From Sarcomyxa edulis (taxonomy: Eukaryota; Basidiomycota; Agaricomycetes; Agaricales; Mycenaceae): a DNA stretch of 64,000 bases. Positions 11,042 to 22,253 of this stretch are shown piece by piece. Location: the NCBI GenBank assembly GCA_009761415.1, contig QUOL01000008.1, positions 1-64,000 on the forward strand, read 5' to 3'. The translations under genes were made by a program, and so were the position numbers. Under the pieces are notes generated by a model. It searched no databases and was not told the origin of the DNA. It saw only the letters and a program-made list of their open reading frames with translations. Every line of letters starts with the position of its first letter. Within the stretch, counting starts at the first letter, position 1.

Positions 11042-14000
11042 TGAAGTCCTCGCTGTGTCAGCAGATTCGACCGACGAAGAACCACCATTACCTCTCCTAT
11101 CTCCCCGATGCCTTGTGAAACGACCCTGATCTCGTCAGCCCCCAACTTCCTCGATATCTAGAACCAATTTCATGCCTGTCTCAAGGGCGTTACCTGGCGT
11201 CTGTCAAGAACAGCCTCCTGCAAACAACACTACCTGGTTTGACACATTGTATGTGCCAACGCCGTAGATCGATCGCTCCCACTGATGTCGTCGAGACACT
11301 GTAGTCACTGAGAACGGATATGTCTCCGACGCATATTCTTGGTGAGTCCCCTTCTCGAATATCAAGTCATGGACTCACCTCATTGTGTTTTCTATTTCCA
11401 GCATGTCCTTCCTTCCTTCAATATCGACAGCTCGCGTATCAGGTACCCAAGCACTAGCAGCAAGGGTAGTCAGAAGCTGCATCCATCACTCAGGTCCAAC
11501 GACGCAGCTCTTTATAACAGTCTCTCTCCTTACTGAACTCGTCTCCTTTACGATATCGTACTTTGTCAGGAAAGGATGCGAGGGCTGAGCGCTGAGGTCG
11601 GATCGTAGGTCGGATCGTTAGTCGACTCTGGGAGTCTCGCGAAAGAATGAGATTGTTTACGAAGTAACAAATTCATGGTCAGTCCCTTTTTCGTTGGCTG
11701 AACGACTTTGATCCATGAGCTCACTGAAGTACCTGTCGAACTCACCTTCAATCGACCTCTGAAGATTTATGCCTCTCTGGGTCCACCCCCGGTCCACTGC
11801 TCTCCGAGTTTAGCTCAGTCGCTGTCTGCCCCGTTGTCAAGCATCGTGCCCTCCCCGACATGTACTTCTCGTGTTTCACTGACAACCACAGCCGCAGTTT
11901 GGGGACCGTCACCGCGGTCATCCACGGCACGGAAATCCGAGATGTCGCGAACACGCCAACACATCTCGCTCATCTCCTCCAATCTCCCAGATTTCGCATG
12001 TCCTTGTCCCACTTCGTGTCGACTAGTCTCCACAACCCCCAGCTCAATCTACCTCTCTATCACACCTTGACGCGTTCCCCGACAACCCAATCATCATCTT
12101 CAAGGACCCTATGAATCCGAATTGTTACCCTTGAATCAGTCGATGGCGCTCGCGGCTCCATCCACCGGGGAATTCCTTCACAAACCCTGTTCGACTTCCA
12201 AGGGAGGGAAGAGATAAGCTAGATTTTGAACTATGTGATTCCAGGTAGGCTACGACAATTCTCGGGTATACGACTCCAACTCGAACTCGGAAGTCGCACA
12301 GCACAAGAGGAACGTAGCTTTTGGAACGACTTCTGGTATAAGGTCAGCATTTTGCAACGTATCACTATCCTCAATCGGAGGATGAATATGATCTAGCTAG
12401 GAAAATCCAACTAACCTTGAGCCAGCCGTTCGAGTCCCGCAATCCTCGATCGACACACCGTGCAACGCACGGTGGCATCATTAGTAGTCGCCGTTCAGCA
12501 CGCAAGACAGTGAGCTACGAGGCTCCAGGGATACACCACAACAGTTGTTAGATTATGAGTCGAACCAGGAGTTGGAAATAGAGCCTCTTGGCAGTCGGGG
12601 GAGGTCGTTTTGGAGGGACTGGTCTAGTATAAATGAGGTCAGCATCGTGCAACTTATGACTATATTCCCTCAATAGTTGAACATAGACCAGCTACGTCCT
12701 GGAGGTCCTCTTCCTCCCCCGACCTACAGTCTCGTCCTTGAGCAACGAACGGATACAAAAGATCAGACAGCGGCCGACCAAACCTTGGAGCAAAGCATAC
12801 ACCCTCGGCTTGGTGGACGGCATCGTCGAACCAACTTCAACGGACGACCGTGCTTTTAATCCAACTATTTTCGGTCGACATAACAGGATACGAGCTTCGC
12901 CTCGAAAACGTTTTTTCAACGCGTAAAGATGATTGTCATTTCCATCGCCGAGACAAGCTCACCGCTGTAAATTGATTGCTGCATACTCGCAGAACTGAAC
13001 CGTGGATTGTTACCGAGTTACCAGATCTACGGTGTCGAACTCGATTTGTCTTCCTACGAAATGTCAGTGGCTCTCCTATCGAATGTCGCGATGGCCTCAA
13101 GTCTTCGAACCTGTCGATGTTTAAGGGATCACTCTGTTCGTGCAAATCATGTTCGCGAAGTGAATCCTTTCCAATGCCTAGGTGATTTGCCATCAATTCC
13201 AACGGTACCTTCGTTCACTGTCTCTAATATTAACATTGTCCTGATAGCCTCGTCGTGAGTTCGTTTCATTTCGTGTCCCGCCTTCGCACCATGCACTAAA
13301 ACGTCGTTAATGAAGGTAGATCTTTGTCTTTCACTTTTCCTTATTATACTCGAGGCATGGGGCGAGATATAGGTTGTAGTTCGTCTGAAGCAGAGACCAG
13401 GGCGTGTTTGTAACTTTTGCTTGACAAATGTGATTTTATTTCTGCACTTGTCGTCCCTCCGTGTCATTCTGTTCTACTCGCCAGTGAATCTCGAGAACGA
13501 GACGCCCATTGTCCGTCCGTATAGCCATCCAACTCCCTGTCTCTACCGCTCTCCGTCCGTCCATTTCTCAGTCTGGCCGTCCGTATCTCCGTTGTCCCAA
13601 ACATGTATTCTCTTATGGTTATGATCTTCAAAACATGCACTTACCTCTTCTCAGTCGCGAGGACGCCATAGCGCCGAAGATGGAAGTCCTGAAGCAACAT
13701 TGTCGAGTGGTCGATACATACCTTCGTACTTTCCACCCCCCCCCCCCACTCCGTCATGTCAAGACGCCGTCCGAGTGCGACAGCGAAGAGTGGGCGATCT
13801 TGATGATCTGCAAGTATGCGACAGTGTCAGCGTGCCACTAGGAATGAAGGTGAACGAGGAATTTCAACTACGCACCTTGTATTCGTTGTTCCTCCGTGCC
13901 TCCCTGTGGATGGAAGAGAAGATAGAAGAGAAAGCATACCTTCGAAATCCCAGATTCAACCGAGACCTTCAAGACGTTCATTCGTGGATCGTGAAGTCTG

Positions 14001-14048
14001 CAAGTACGTAGGTAGGAGGACGTTAAGGTGATAAGTGCACAAAAAATT
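11042..14048. other. 3-kb stretch without a convincing gene
   Basis: Only short frames (60-120 aa) are open, on both strands, and they overlap each other without shared splice logic. An imperfect direct duplication is visible: GGTATAAGGTCAGCATTTTGCAAC at about 12336 and AGTATAAATGAGGTCAGCATCGTGCAAC at about 12628, with related flanks. A run of 11 C at about 13737 interrupts the longest late frame (13700-14011, 103 aa). I see decayed sequence or untranslated DNA rather than a supported gene. Confidence 0.5.
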
Positions 14049-16443
14049 TCAGGGCTGTGGATCATCTGGGGTTGCGACAGGAATTGATGATCCCATGGTA
14101 GCGTAGAGAGACCGAGGGGAGGATTGTGCGGGTCCAGGCTCTGACTCGTTAGTCGCCTCAACAGCCAGTCGGACGATTTCTTTCTTCAAATCGTCTACCA
14201 GCTCCTGCAGTACTTCCTTACTGATCCCGAAATGTGGCGGGTCCCACTGGAATACAGTCCCATGCGTACCAGGAAGCTGTACACTGATATCATCATCTGT
14301 CGAAGGGGTGTAAATAGGATACAAGTGGAAGACAAAGAATGGACGCGCCTTTGAAGAGTTTTTGTCCAAGTTGCCAACACATCCAACAACATTTCTTGAC
14401 GACACCGATACAGAGAGTATCACCCAAAGCCTGTGAGGGAACTAGTCAGGAAAGCGCCGAAAACATGGGGGGTATCTAGTTACATACCGCAGGGGAGAAG
14501 ATCTGTCGGAGAGAAGCATCTATGTTGACTCTTTGATTCTGGGAGTGTTTTGCGAGCGCTATGAGCCCCGCCTCCGGATGAACATGACCAAGGAAAACAG
14601 ATAGCTTGGTTGCGTTGCGTTCGAAGGTTTCCATCGCGTTGTCCCTAATCTCTTTGGGGCGCTTGAACAATGCAGCAGCAATGAGATCTCTAATGCCCTT
14701 CTTGAGATGATCGATATCCGTGATCGGGGCCTTGAAGTGGTCGGGGAGCGTTATTAGAGTCGCCTTGATATCGCGAACATACTTGGAATTAGTGATAAAG
14801 AAGAATGCGGCGACATGCCATGACATCACGGTCCAAATATCCTGAAAAAACTCTTCGCCCATATTTGTCGCTTCAGGAAGGTTGCGTACCCCATCTTCCA
14901 GGAAAAGGGTTGTAAAATGTATCTCCAAAGCCAAGAATCGTGGGACTCACCATCATCAACCATTGCATCATTATCATCACCGTTCGTCGTACTCTCCCAA
15001 TCATCGTCTATCGTGTCCTGCCCGTCGTCATTCATCATGCCTTGCCCATCGTCTTGTACTGCTGTGTAAGAAGTCAGTAGCAGGGACGGTTGCTATGAAA
15101 AACCGGCGCACTGGGAGATCTGTTCAGCACAAACAGAGATTTCAACGAAGAGTGCGTGAAGAGCCACTTGAGCGCCGGAAGACTTTCGACTACTCCGCTT
15201 AGAATAGAAAGCCAAATGTCGACGGCTACTAATGCTTCACGACTCGGCTTCCATGTCAGAGGTCTATCCTTGAGCTTCGTCATCTTCCTGGGCCTCGGTG
15301 CGGGTGCGGGTGCGGGTGCGGGTGCGGTTGTGGTCTGTATATCAACGTGTAGCAATTCCCTGAGCTTAGTGATGTGACTGGAGATAAGTTTAAGCCACTT
15401 GGAGGCAGAGTCGATGTGAAATGTAAACTTCGTCGTGTCTGAGCCACTGGGATACAGGCCGTACTTCGCGAAAAGTGGCGCGGACCCGGCCGTGACAATC
15501 AGAGTGGTATTCTGTGTTCCATGACGGTCGTTCACGTACGCCTGGAATAGTCTTCGATCGTCCTCGGTCGGTGTCCAAGTCAACATGGTCGCGATAGGAT
15601 CCGTTTCCCATCTTCCTCTAGCGGTGCCCAACAAGAGGCGAGCTCTCAGTTTAGGATAACAGCGAAAGACAATCCAGCGGCACAGTTTACTGTAGTTCAG
15701 TCTGAGCTCCTCCTGGTGCTGGAAGATACAGATTATATCTCGTGCGTGCTGTTCAACAGACGGAATCGATCTGGAGGTGCGTTTGACTCAATGAACAGGG
15801 TGAGAAGTAAGACTTGGATACTCACTGGGGTGGATTCTCCAAGTCGATGCTTTCCCTATCACCAGGTGTAAGGAACCGAGAATCGAAGTCTTGTTTAGGA
15901 TCGGCTTGAGATAAAGCTTTGGAGGCGCCAGAGTTGGAAGATATGGCGATGGCCGCCATCAACCCATCCGAGGTAATATTTCCCGTAACGGCAACTTTCT
16001 CCTTGCCAAGGGTAAGCAGGTTGGCAAGTTGAACGAAAGAATCAATGAGGCCAGGAGGTGTTTCCGACATTTTGCCCACATTGCTGTAACGGTGTTTGTT
16101 CAAATATGAAGTCAGAAAACGAATGGAGTGTTTGAGATCTTCCTCTGAGGCCTGCAATTGTAAAACATCAACTTTCTTGTTCCTCACCATGAGGGGGACC
16201 TGGTCAAGCAGATTTCGATTTGTTTGAGTGCAGCAATTCTCCTTGAAGTTCGAAGCAACCTCGCGGCGGAAGATACCGAGGTGGCGGTGAAGTGGCTGTG
16301 ATGCCCTTGACTCCGTTGAAGTTCTGAACAAATTGCAAAATTGTGTACTCTCCAACCGTTGCAACTAGTACTCGATACACTAGTACGGCGGGCATTAAAC
16401 GACTGCATACCGTAGAAATAAATAAACGACCGTTCTGTTCCAT
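14049..16443 (-). CDS. Protein of unknown function, 713 aa, six exons
   Basis: I do not recognise a domain. Exons 16443-16411, 16364-15826, 15770-15112, 15061-14951, 14894-14488 and 14441-14049 splice in frame to 2,142 nt. The protein begins with a 33-nt first exon (MEQNGRLFIST). It has an alpha-helical looking middle (LDQVPLMVRNKK, EEDLKHSIRFLTSYL), an APAPAPAP stretch encoded by GGTGCGGGTGCGG-type repeats at about 15297-15328, an Asp-rich linker, and a conserved-looking segment EFFQDIWTVMSWHVAAFFF near residue 460. No signal peptide is evident. The consistent splice phases argue that the gene is real and intact. Confidence 0.7.
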
Positions 16444-16458
16444 TAGTAACTAGATCTT

Positions 16459-19166
16459 TTACATGATAACACACTCCTTCTCCTCCGCCTTGGCTCCTTG
16501 AATACCCATTTCCGCAAACGTCGTCGGACCCGTCATAGTCTTCCTAGGCGGAGTCGAGGTTCCAGTGCCAGTGCCAGTGCCAGCAGGGTCAGGGAGCGAT
16601 CCAGCGACAGGACGAGAGCTCGGACTCTGACCTCTGCCAGGTGCGGATGGACTACCTTGACGAGGACCTGGAGCTGGCGCGCTTCCCGAGCCAGGATCAG
16701 TAAGCGTGTAACGATTGCTGTTCGGGAATTGCTGTGGTTTCACGGGACGGAGACGTGGGCTGGAGGTGGCTGCGTTCTGAGGCTGTGGTGATGAGTAGCG
16801 TTGCTCGGGTGCTGACGGTGCAGGAGATGTGTATCCAGAGGCAGACGGTGTGTATCTCGGGTCAGGGGCCGACGGTGCAGGCGAGGTATACCGTTGGTCA
16901 GTAGTGGGCGGTCGTTGCTCATTAGCGGGCGGTGGTCGCTGCTCATTCGTAGGTGGAAGACGATTAGGCGCTTGAGCAAATTGAGCGGCTGGTTGACCAT
17001 AGTCTGGCCGAGACATGAGTGAGTTTCTACGAATAACCTCTACGACCTGCTGCGAGTCCACACGACGATGAGCGTTGGGCGCGCCTGCGATTTCAGAACG
17101 CTGTTTGGCCTGAGTACGTTTGCGAACGAGTTTATTTTCCGTGATCGTATCGTGTTCTTGTCTGGAAAGCGCCTGAGGGGAAGGCAGCGACAACGCCTTG
17201 AGTCGTTCGGTCGCATCTGCATTCCCATGTTCCGAAGCCTGAGAAATCAACAAAGGATTAGAGCAGCACGCAAGAACTACTTGTCACTCACCCTGGTATA
17301 CCACTTGATGGAGGCGTCGATATCCTTGGGCCCGCCGACGCCGACCTCTGCATAATACCCCATAGCAAACTCTGCACTGGGCAATCCCTTCCTAGCTGCC
17401 TTGTCTGCAAAGGTAAAAGCAAGCCCCTCGTCTTTTTCAAACGCCCCCTCCGCACCGCACAGGAACCACTTGCTCAACGCCATATCCGCTTCGATTTCGC
17501 CTTGCTGACTAGCAAGACTATAATACTGGACGCTCAGCAGGGCGTCAAACGGGAACGGCGGTTGCGCAAACTCGTATGCGTGTCCTAGTTTATACTGAGC
17601 GGGTGCAAAGTTGAGGTAAGCAGCGCGTTCGAGGTGCTTGCGTGCTTCGAGAGCTGCTGTAGATCCAGCTGGGATGTATGGCGCAAAGAGAGAAGGGGGG
17701 ATGGTGACGTGAGAGAATTCGTTGAGGAGGAGAAGACCGTATACGTAGGCAGGTTGGGGAACGTCGATGGAGGCGAGGGTAGCTGCGCGGTGGAGAAGCG
17801 GCACGGCGAGTTCTGGGTTGCTCGCGAGACCGAGTTGACCCATGAGGTGGGCCATTCCCATGCGCTGCGAGGCGTGTCTGTGTTAGCGGATGGGCAATGA
17901 CGGGCTACTCGTACTCACATAGGCACAACTCTCGACGCCGAGCTTGACGCCGCGTTCAAAGCAGTCCTTTGCATGCGAGACATCGTTGAAATTCTCGTAG
18001 TCTCTGCCAAGTCTGAACCACGCCGCGACGTAGCCTGCTCTAGCTGCCGTTTCGAAATCGCGGAACGCGGAGCGAGGGTTCTGACGGACGTGTTCGGGGT
18101 AGGCACCAGAGGCAGCAAAGGTAGCACGTAGATAGACAGCTTCTGCGACATGGGGAGGCATTGGGGTGGGTGGATTGTTAGCGATCTCGAGAACGATGGG
18201 TACGGCGATCTGAACGAGACGTGCTAGTTGAGGATCAGCGATCTGAGCAGGCCCAACTGGGGTATCTGTTGCGGATGTCTGCTGGAGACGATCTACGAGG
18301 AAGAGGACGTCTCTGCACCAAGCGATCTTGAGTGCGGGATCGTGGGTGGGTTGTTGAATGGAGGGAAGGGCGGTTGTGAGTGTGGGCAAGGTGGGGAGAG
18401 TGGCTGTTAGAGATGGGAGGGCTGTAGTCGATCTAGGAGGGGAGGGTGCTTTTGGGGGAGGACCAAAGGTGGAAGTGACGGATGGAGCTCGTGGATGATG
18501 AGGATGTTGTTGTGGAGTGCTGAATGACAAGTTTGCCATGCTAGATGAGAGTGAGTCGTTGTATGGACCTGAAGGATTAGCTGGAGCAGCAGCGTAATTA
18601 GGTTGAACTAGAGGCGGTGGAGAGGAGTAATTAGCAGGGGGCGGGGAAGTGTAACCAGCAGGCGGTGGGGAGGTGTAACTGTTTGACGGCGGGTAAATGT
18701 TGGGCGGTGGGTAATTGTTGGCAGGCGGGTTAGCGGGCGTGTTCGCTGGCACCCAAGGCGACCATGCAGCGCTCTGAGAAGGGTGTGAGTTGTGCTGAGG
18801 TGGTGGGCGTGGGTATGCAAAGCCTGGGGTATAATTTGGACCTGCGCCTGGAGGAGGAGGGGGAGCAGCGCTTGTGGGACGCCTGTAATCCTGGTACATG
18901 GATGCTTGATCGTCGAGATTGCGAGCCATCTGCGAAAGTGTAAGTATCTACACGAGTTATTACTTGGATGGACGCACGTTTGCAGGGATAGCGGGGTCGA
19001 GACGGTGTGGACGAGGAGCAGCTAGTGGATCGTCGAAATGAGGAGGAGAGTCGGAGTAGTTTATATCTGGAGGAAGGGGAGGAAGAGGAGGGGGACGGTC
19101 TTGCAGCTGTTGGTGGTGTTCGTAGTAGGAATGAGGAGGAGGAGGGGGAAGAGGAGGAGCAGACAT
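16459..19166 (-). CDS. SKT5: Chitin synthase activator with Sel1 repeats (Skt5/Chs4 type)
   Basis: Regulatory subunit that in yeast recruits and activates chitin synthase III at the bud neck and septum. Exons 19166-18978, 18929-17919, 17864-17292 and 17238-16459 give 2,553 nt, 850 aa. The N-terminal about 250 residues are Pro/Ser/Tyr-rich and disordered. Residues about 290-600 hold a run of Sel1-like repeats (AEAVYLRATFAASGAYP, AWFRLGRDYE, AQYKLGHAYEFA, AEFAMGYYAEVGVGG). The tail is again Pro/Ser-rich and ends in CVIM, a CaaX prenylation box as in yeast Chs4. Length and order fit the family. I chose the ATG at 19166 because the frame upstream has no ATG. Its start faces the mitochondrial carrier gene. 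Confidence 0.92.
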
Positions 19167-19638
19167 GCTATGCTTGGAATTCTGGGCAATCGATGGTTTT
19201 GTAGAGGGCGTCGCGTCAGAGAGGCTGTGCTCTACGCAGTCACTCCAAGTTTCATCCCGAGTCCCTTCTATCTGGAACACCACCTTAGTAGGCCAGTAGT
19301 GTAGCAGACTAGCAGACTATTAGCCTAGTAGTAGCAGCCAGTAGCAGTAGCCCAGCAGTGGCCAGCAGTAACCCAGCGAATTTACTGGCAGTACCAGTCA
19401 CCCCACTACGAGCTGACTACTCTGCATCCATTTCGAAGCTATTTTTGTAGATACGAATCTCTACAGTGACAAAGGCAGTGGGCGCTACGGCGTTGCAGTG
19501 AGAGTACTCGGTAGTTCTTGGCTAAGTACTCAGGTAGTACTCAGGTAGTTCTTGGTAATGTGGTGATAGCCATTCGACGCCGGGTAGTGGGCCTTGGCGG
19601 GTAACTCGGACTTGTGGTGGGATGCACTTTAACCGCGA
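19167..19638. promoter_or_regulatory. Shared divergent promoter region with short repeats
   Basis: This 470-bp gap separates two divergently transcribed genes. It contains AGCAG/TAGTAG-type trinucleotide runs (about 19305-19375) and three copies of a word like AGTACTCAGGTAGT (about 19505-19555). I see no coding sequence. Confidence 0.4.
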
Positions 19639-20808
19639 ATGAGTTCAAATGCCTCATCTCAAGACAAGCAATCGCTGCATTTCATTCTCAGATCCGGTCT
19701 CGCTGGAGGTGCTGCTGGATGTCTCGTAACTAGCAATCCCTTCCTAGCTTATACACCCGCTAACACTCGACGCAGGCAAAGACAGTCGTCGCCCCACTCG
19801 ACAGAGTCAAGATCCTCTTTCAAACCTCGAACCCTGACTTTCACAAATTCACAGGTATACCCTCAGTACACCCACTGTCGTCTATCTCACCCCTGCTCAC
19901 AGGTTCGTGGAGTGGCGCGTTTCGAGCGGGTTCCTACATCTACCACACCAATGGTCTGCGAGGTCTCTTCCAAGGTCATTCAGCCACCCTACTCCGTGTC
20001 TTTCCCTACGCCGCTATTAAATTCATGGCATACGATCAGATCCATCACGTCAGTGCCTTCCAGTAGTCGTATTTATGCCTACTCGTCGTAGCTTATGCCC
20101 TGACATTCACTGCAGGCACTCATGCCGACCCGCGAACAAGAAACAAACTCTAGGCGATTCACCGCCGGTGCACTATCAGGTGCGCAACTCCCCCCTCATC
20201 ACCAGCTAACCCGCTAAGTGGTACTCCCGCCAGGCATGGTATCCGTATTCTTCACATACCCGCTCGAAGTCATCCGCGTCCGAATGGCCTTCCAAACCCA
20301 ATCCTCCTCCAACGCCCTCCGTCCCTCATTCTCACACGCATTCTCTCAAATATACAACGAATCCACACAACTACCACACATCACCCCAACTCACCAATAC
20401 CTCCGCCAATTCCCCCTCCTCAAATTCTACCGCGGCTTCACCGTCACCATCACAGGTATGATCCCCTACGCAGGTGTCTCCTTCCTCACATGGGGATTCC
20501 TCCACGCCCATCTAAACTCCTCACACGCCGCTTCACCCTTCGCCGACCTCGCCATTGGCGCACTCTCAGGTGCTATCGCACAAACTACATCCTACCCCTT
20601 CGAAGTCACCCGTCGACGAATGCAAGTTGGCGGTCTTACTCGTCCAGATCGATGGCTTCGGTGGGGTGAGACGATACGCACTATATGGAACTCGGGCGGT
20701 TGGAGGGCGTTTTATGTCGGTCTTTCTATCGGATACCTCAAGGTCGTGCCGATGACGGCTGTTAGTTTTGCTGCGTGGCAGAGTGGCAAGAGGCTCTTGG
20801 GCGTGTAG
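19639..20808 (+). CDS. LEU5: Mitochondrial CoA carrier, Leu5/SLC25A16 type
   Basis: Inner-membrane solute carrier; the yeast homologue Leu5 is needed to accumulate coenzyme A in the matrix. Exons 19639-19725, 19776-19854, 19903-20048, 20116-20179 and 20234-20808 give 951 nt, 316 aa, the usual size. Three tandem carrier modules are visible with the signature PX[DE]XX[KR]: PLDRVK in the first, PLEVIR in the second, PFEVTR in the third. Segments such as [21 protein letters not shown] and SVFFTYPLE are characteristic of the Leu5 branch rather than of ADP/ATP carriers. All modules are intact. Confidence 0.92.
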
Positions 20809-21378
20809 ACGCAAGTGTGGGCGTGTAGCGCGTACGTTCTAATTGTATCGATATTTAGACTGGAACAACATTGGATCATCGGGATTGCACTTGATTACAG
20901 TGTGATTGACGTCAAGCTGCTGATTGGAAACTCTCATGCATCAACTGGAACGTCTGTCTTGCCTTGTAGGCCTGACGCCCCCACATCACGTTAGGATCAA
21001 CGTAGACCATGGGATCTCGACACTTATGCGCGTACGTCCTCTCTGACATGTATCGTATCCCAGAACGACGACCGTCTACAAGAAATTCTTACGTGCCCAG
21101 TCCACGCCTGCAGTCAGCGATAAATATGACGCCAAGACCAGACCTAAGGATGCCAGCGACGCAAGTGTCTCGTCGGTGCTCCAAGACTGCGATCTTCTTT
21201 GGATCTTCCTCGGTCATGATGGAGTCCTGCTTTTCCTTTCACAGCTTTCCCAACGTGCGACGCAAATCTAAGCAGTTCAATATGCTTGTAGTCCTACGCG
21301 CGGTAGCCATCTACGCGACGCGTCTCTCCACAGACCTAGGAAACGACATCGCGTACGCCAGTTCGGTCACATAGGACT
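20809..21378. other. Intergenic, no supported gene
   Basis: One 121-aa frame (21009-21374) is open but resembles nothing I know and has no downstream exon that joins to it. The stretch includes the 3' region of the carrier gene and ends at the left target duplication of the Mutator-like element. Confidence 0.4.
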
Positions 21379-21923
21379 GAGGGACCGTTCGATGGGTCTA
21401 ACTCAGATTCCCGAGGGTCACGTGAGTCCCAATTTAGAAACTCGTAATTTCGATGTTTCCTACCGTGCATGGACACATTTGAGGCATACATATACCTAAA
21501 ATCAGTTTGGAGGGGCTCATACAGTCAATATAAGTGCCCTCAAATATACACAACTTCTATCCCTTGTATAACTCGATATCTCGGTTAGATAGCATATTAC
21601 AGCCTTGCAGCACACCAAAGAATTATTTCTAAGCCTTCAAATGACCTTATATTATCCATTTTTTCTCTATGTATATACTATAATGTTCTAAAACTCTCCT
21701 CGAATTTTTTCAGACCCTGGAAAGTCACCAATCCTCTCGAAAAGAGAGGATTTATGAAGACACCCGGAGCTCTTACCATCTTTAGGCCTCAGCCAAACCG
21801 ATAATACTTGCTTAATTTAGGCCTAAATACCGGCCGGTGCGGCGAAAATATCCATTTCTGGATGAGTTACATAATATGTACCTGATCTGAGTTAGACCCA
21901 TCGAAGGGGGACTCCATAGGACT
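21370..21923. mobile_element. Non-autonomous Mutator-like element (MITE), 536 bp, with TIRs and 9-bp TSD
   Basis: The element spans 21379-21914. Its left end GAGGGACCGTTCGATGGG continues TCTAACTCAGAT. The right end, read on the other strand, is GAGTCCCCCTTCGATGGG continuing TCTAACTCAGAT. The inner 21 bp of the two ends are identical and the outer 9 differ at a few places. The 9-bp direct repeat CATAGGACT flanks it exactly (21370-21378 and 21915-21923). The inside is AT-rich and has no long frame. A 9-bp duplication with TIRs of this size fits Mutator-like elements. Confidence 0.85.
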
Positions 21924-22253
21924 GCAGCGGCGCGTCGTACATGACAACAATTGTTTTCGCTACCTCATTGACTAACCTTCCCGGCGTATCCTTCTCAAGT
22001 AAGTTGGCTGCAGCATCTCAGATGTCGTTAGCATATCCAGATTCTTGAGAGTCAAGAGATGTTCCTCGACGCATCTTAAGTTCGCGTGATTTGAACACTA
22101 ATCTCGTACTACTATCCTGTATGTAGCCTTACTGGTTCCCATTCATTTTCATCGCCGTGTGAGTGTTAGATACAACCCGATTGAACCGAGCTACCAAATC
22201 AGGCACCTGCTTCATCTGAAGACCACCGTCCGCTTTAAGGCTTTCTTCCTACC

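Noticed and set aside
12429..12450. GTTCGAGTCCCGC, like a tRNA T-arm loop
   Set aside because: No acceptor, D-arm or anticodon stems can be folded around it, so it is chance.
16204..16443. A possible frameshift in the first exon of the 713-aa gene
   Set aside because: A 46-bp GTATGC...ACTAG intron (16410-16365) joins MEQNGRLFIST to the next exon in frame, so no mutation is needed.
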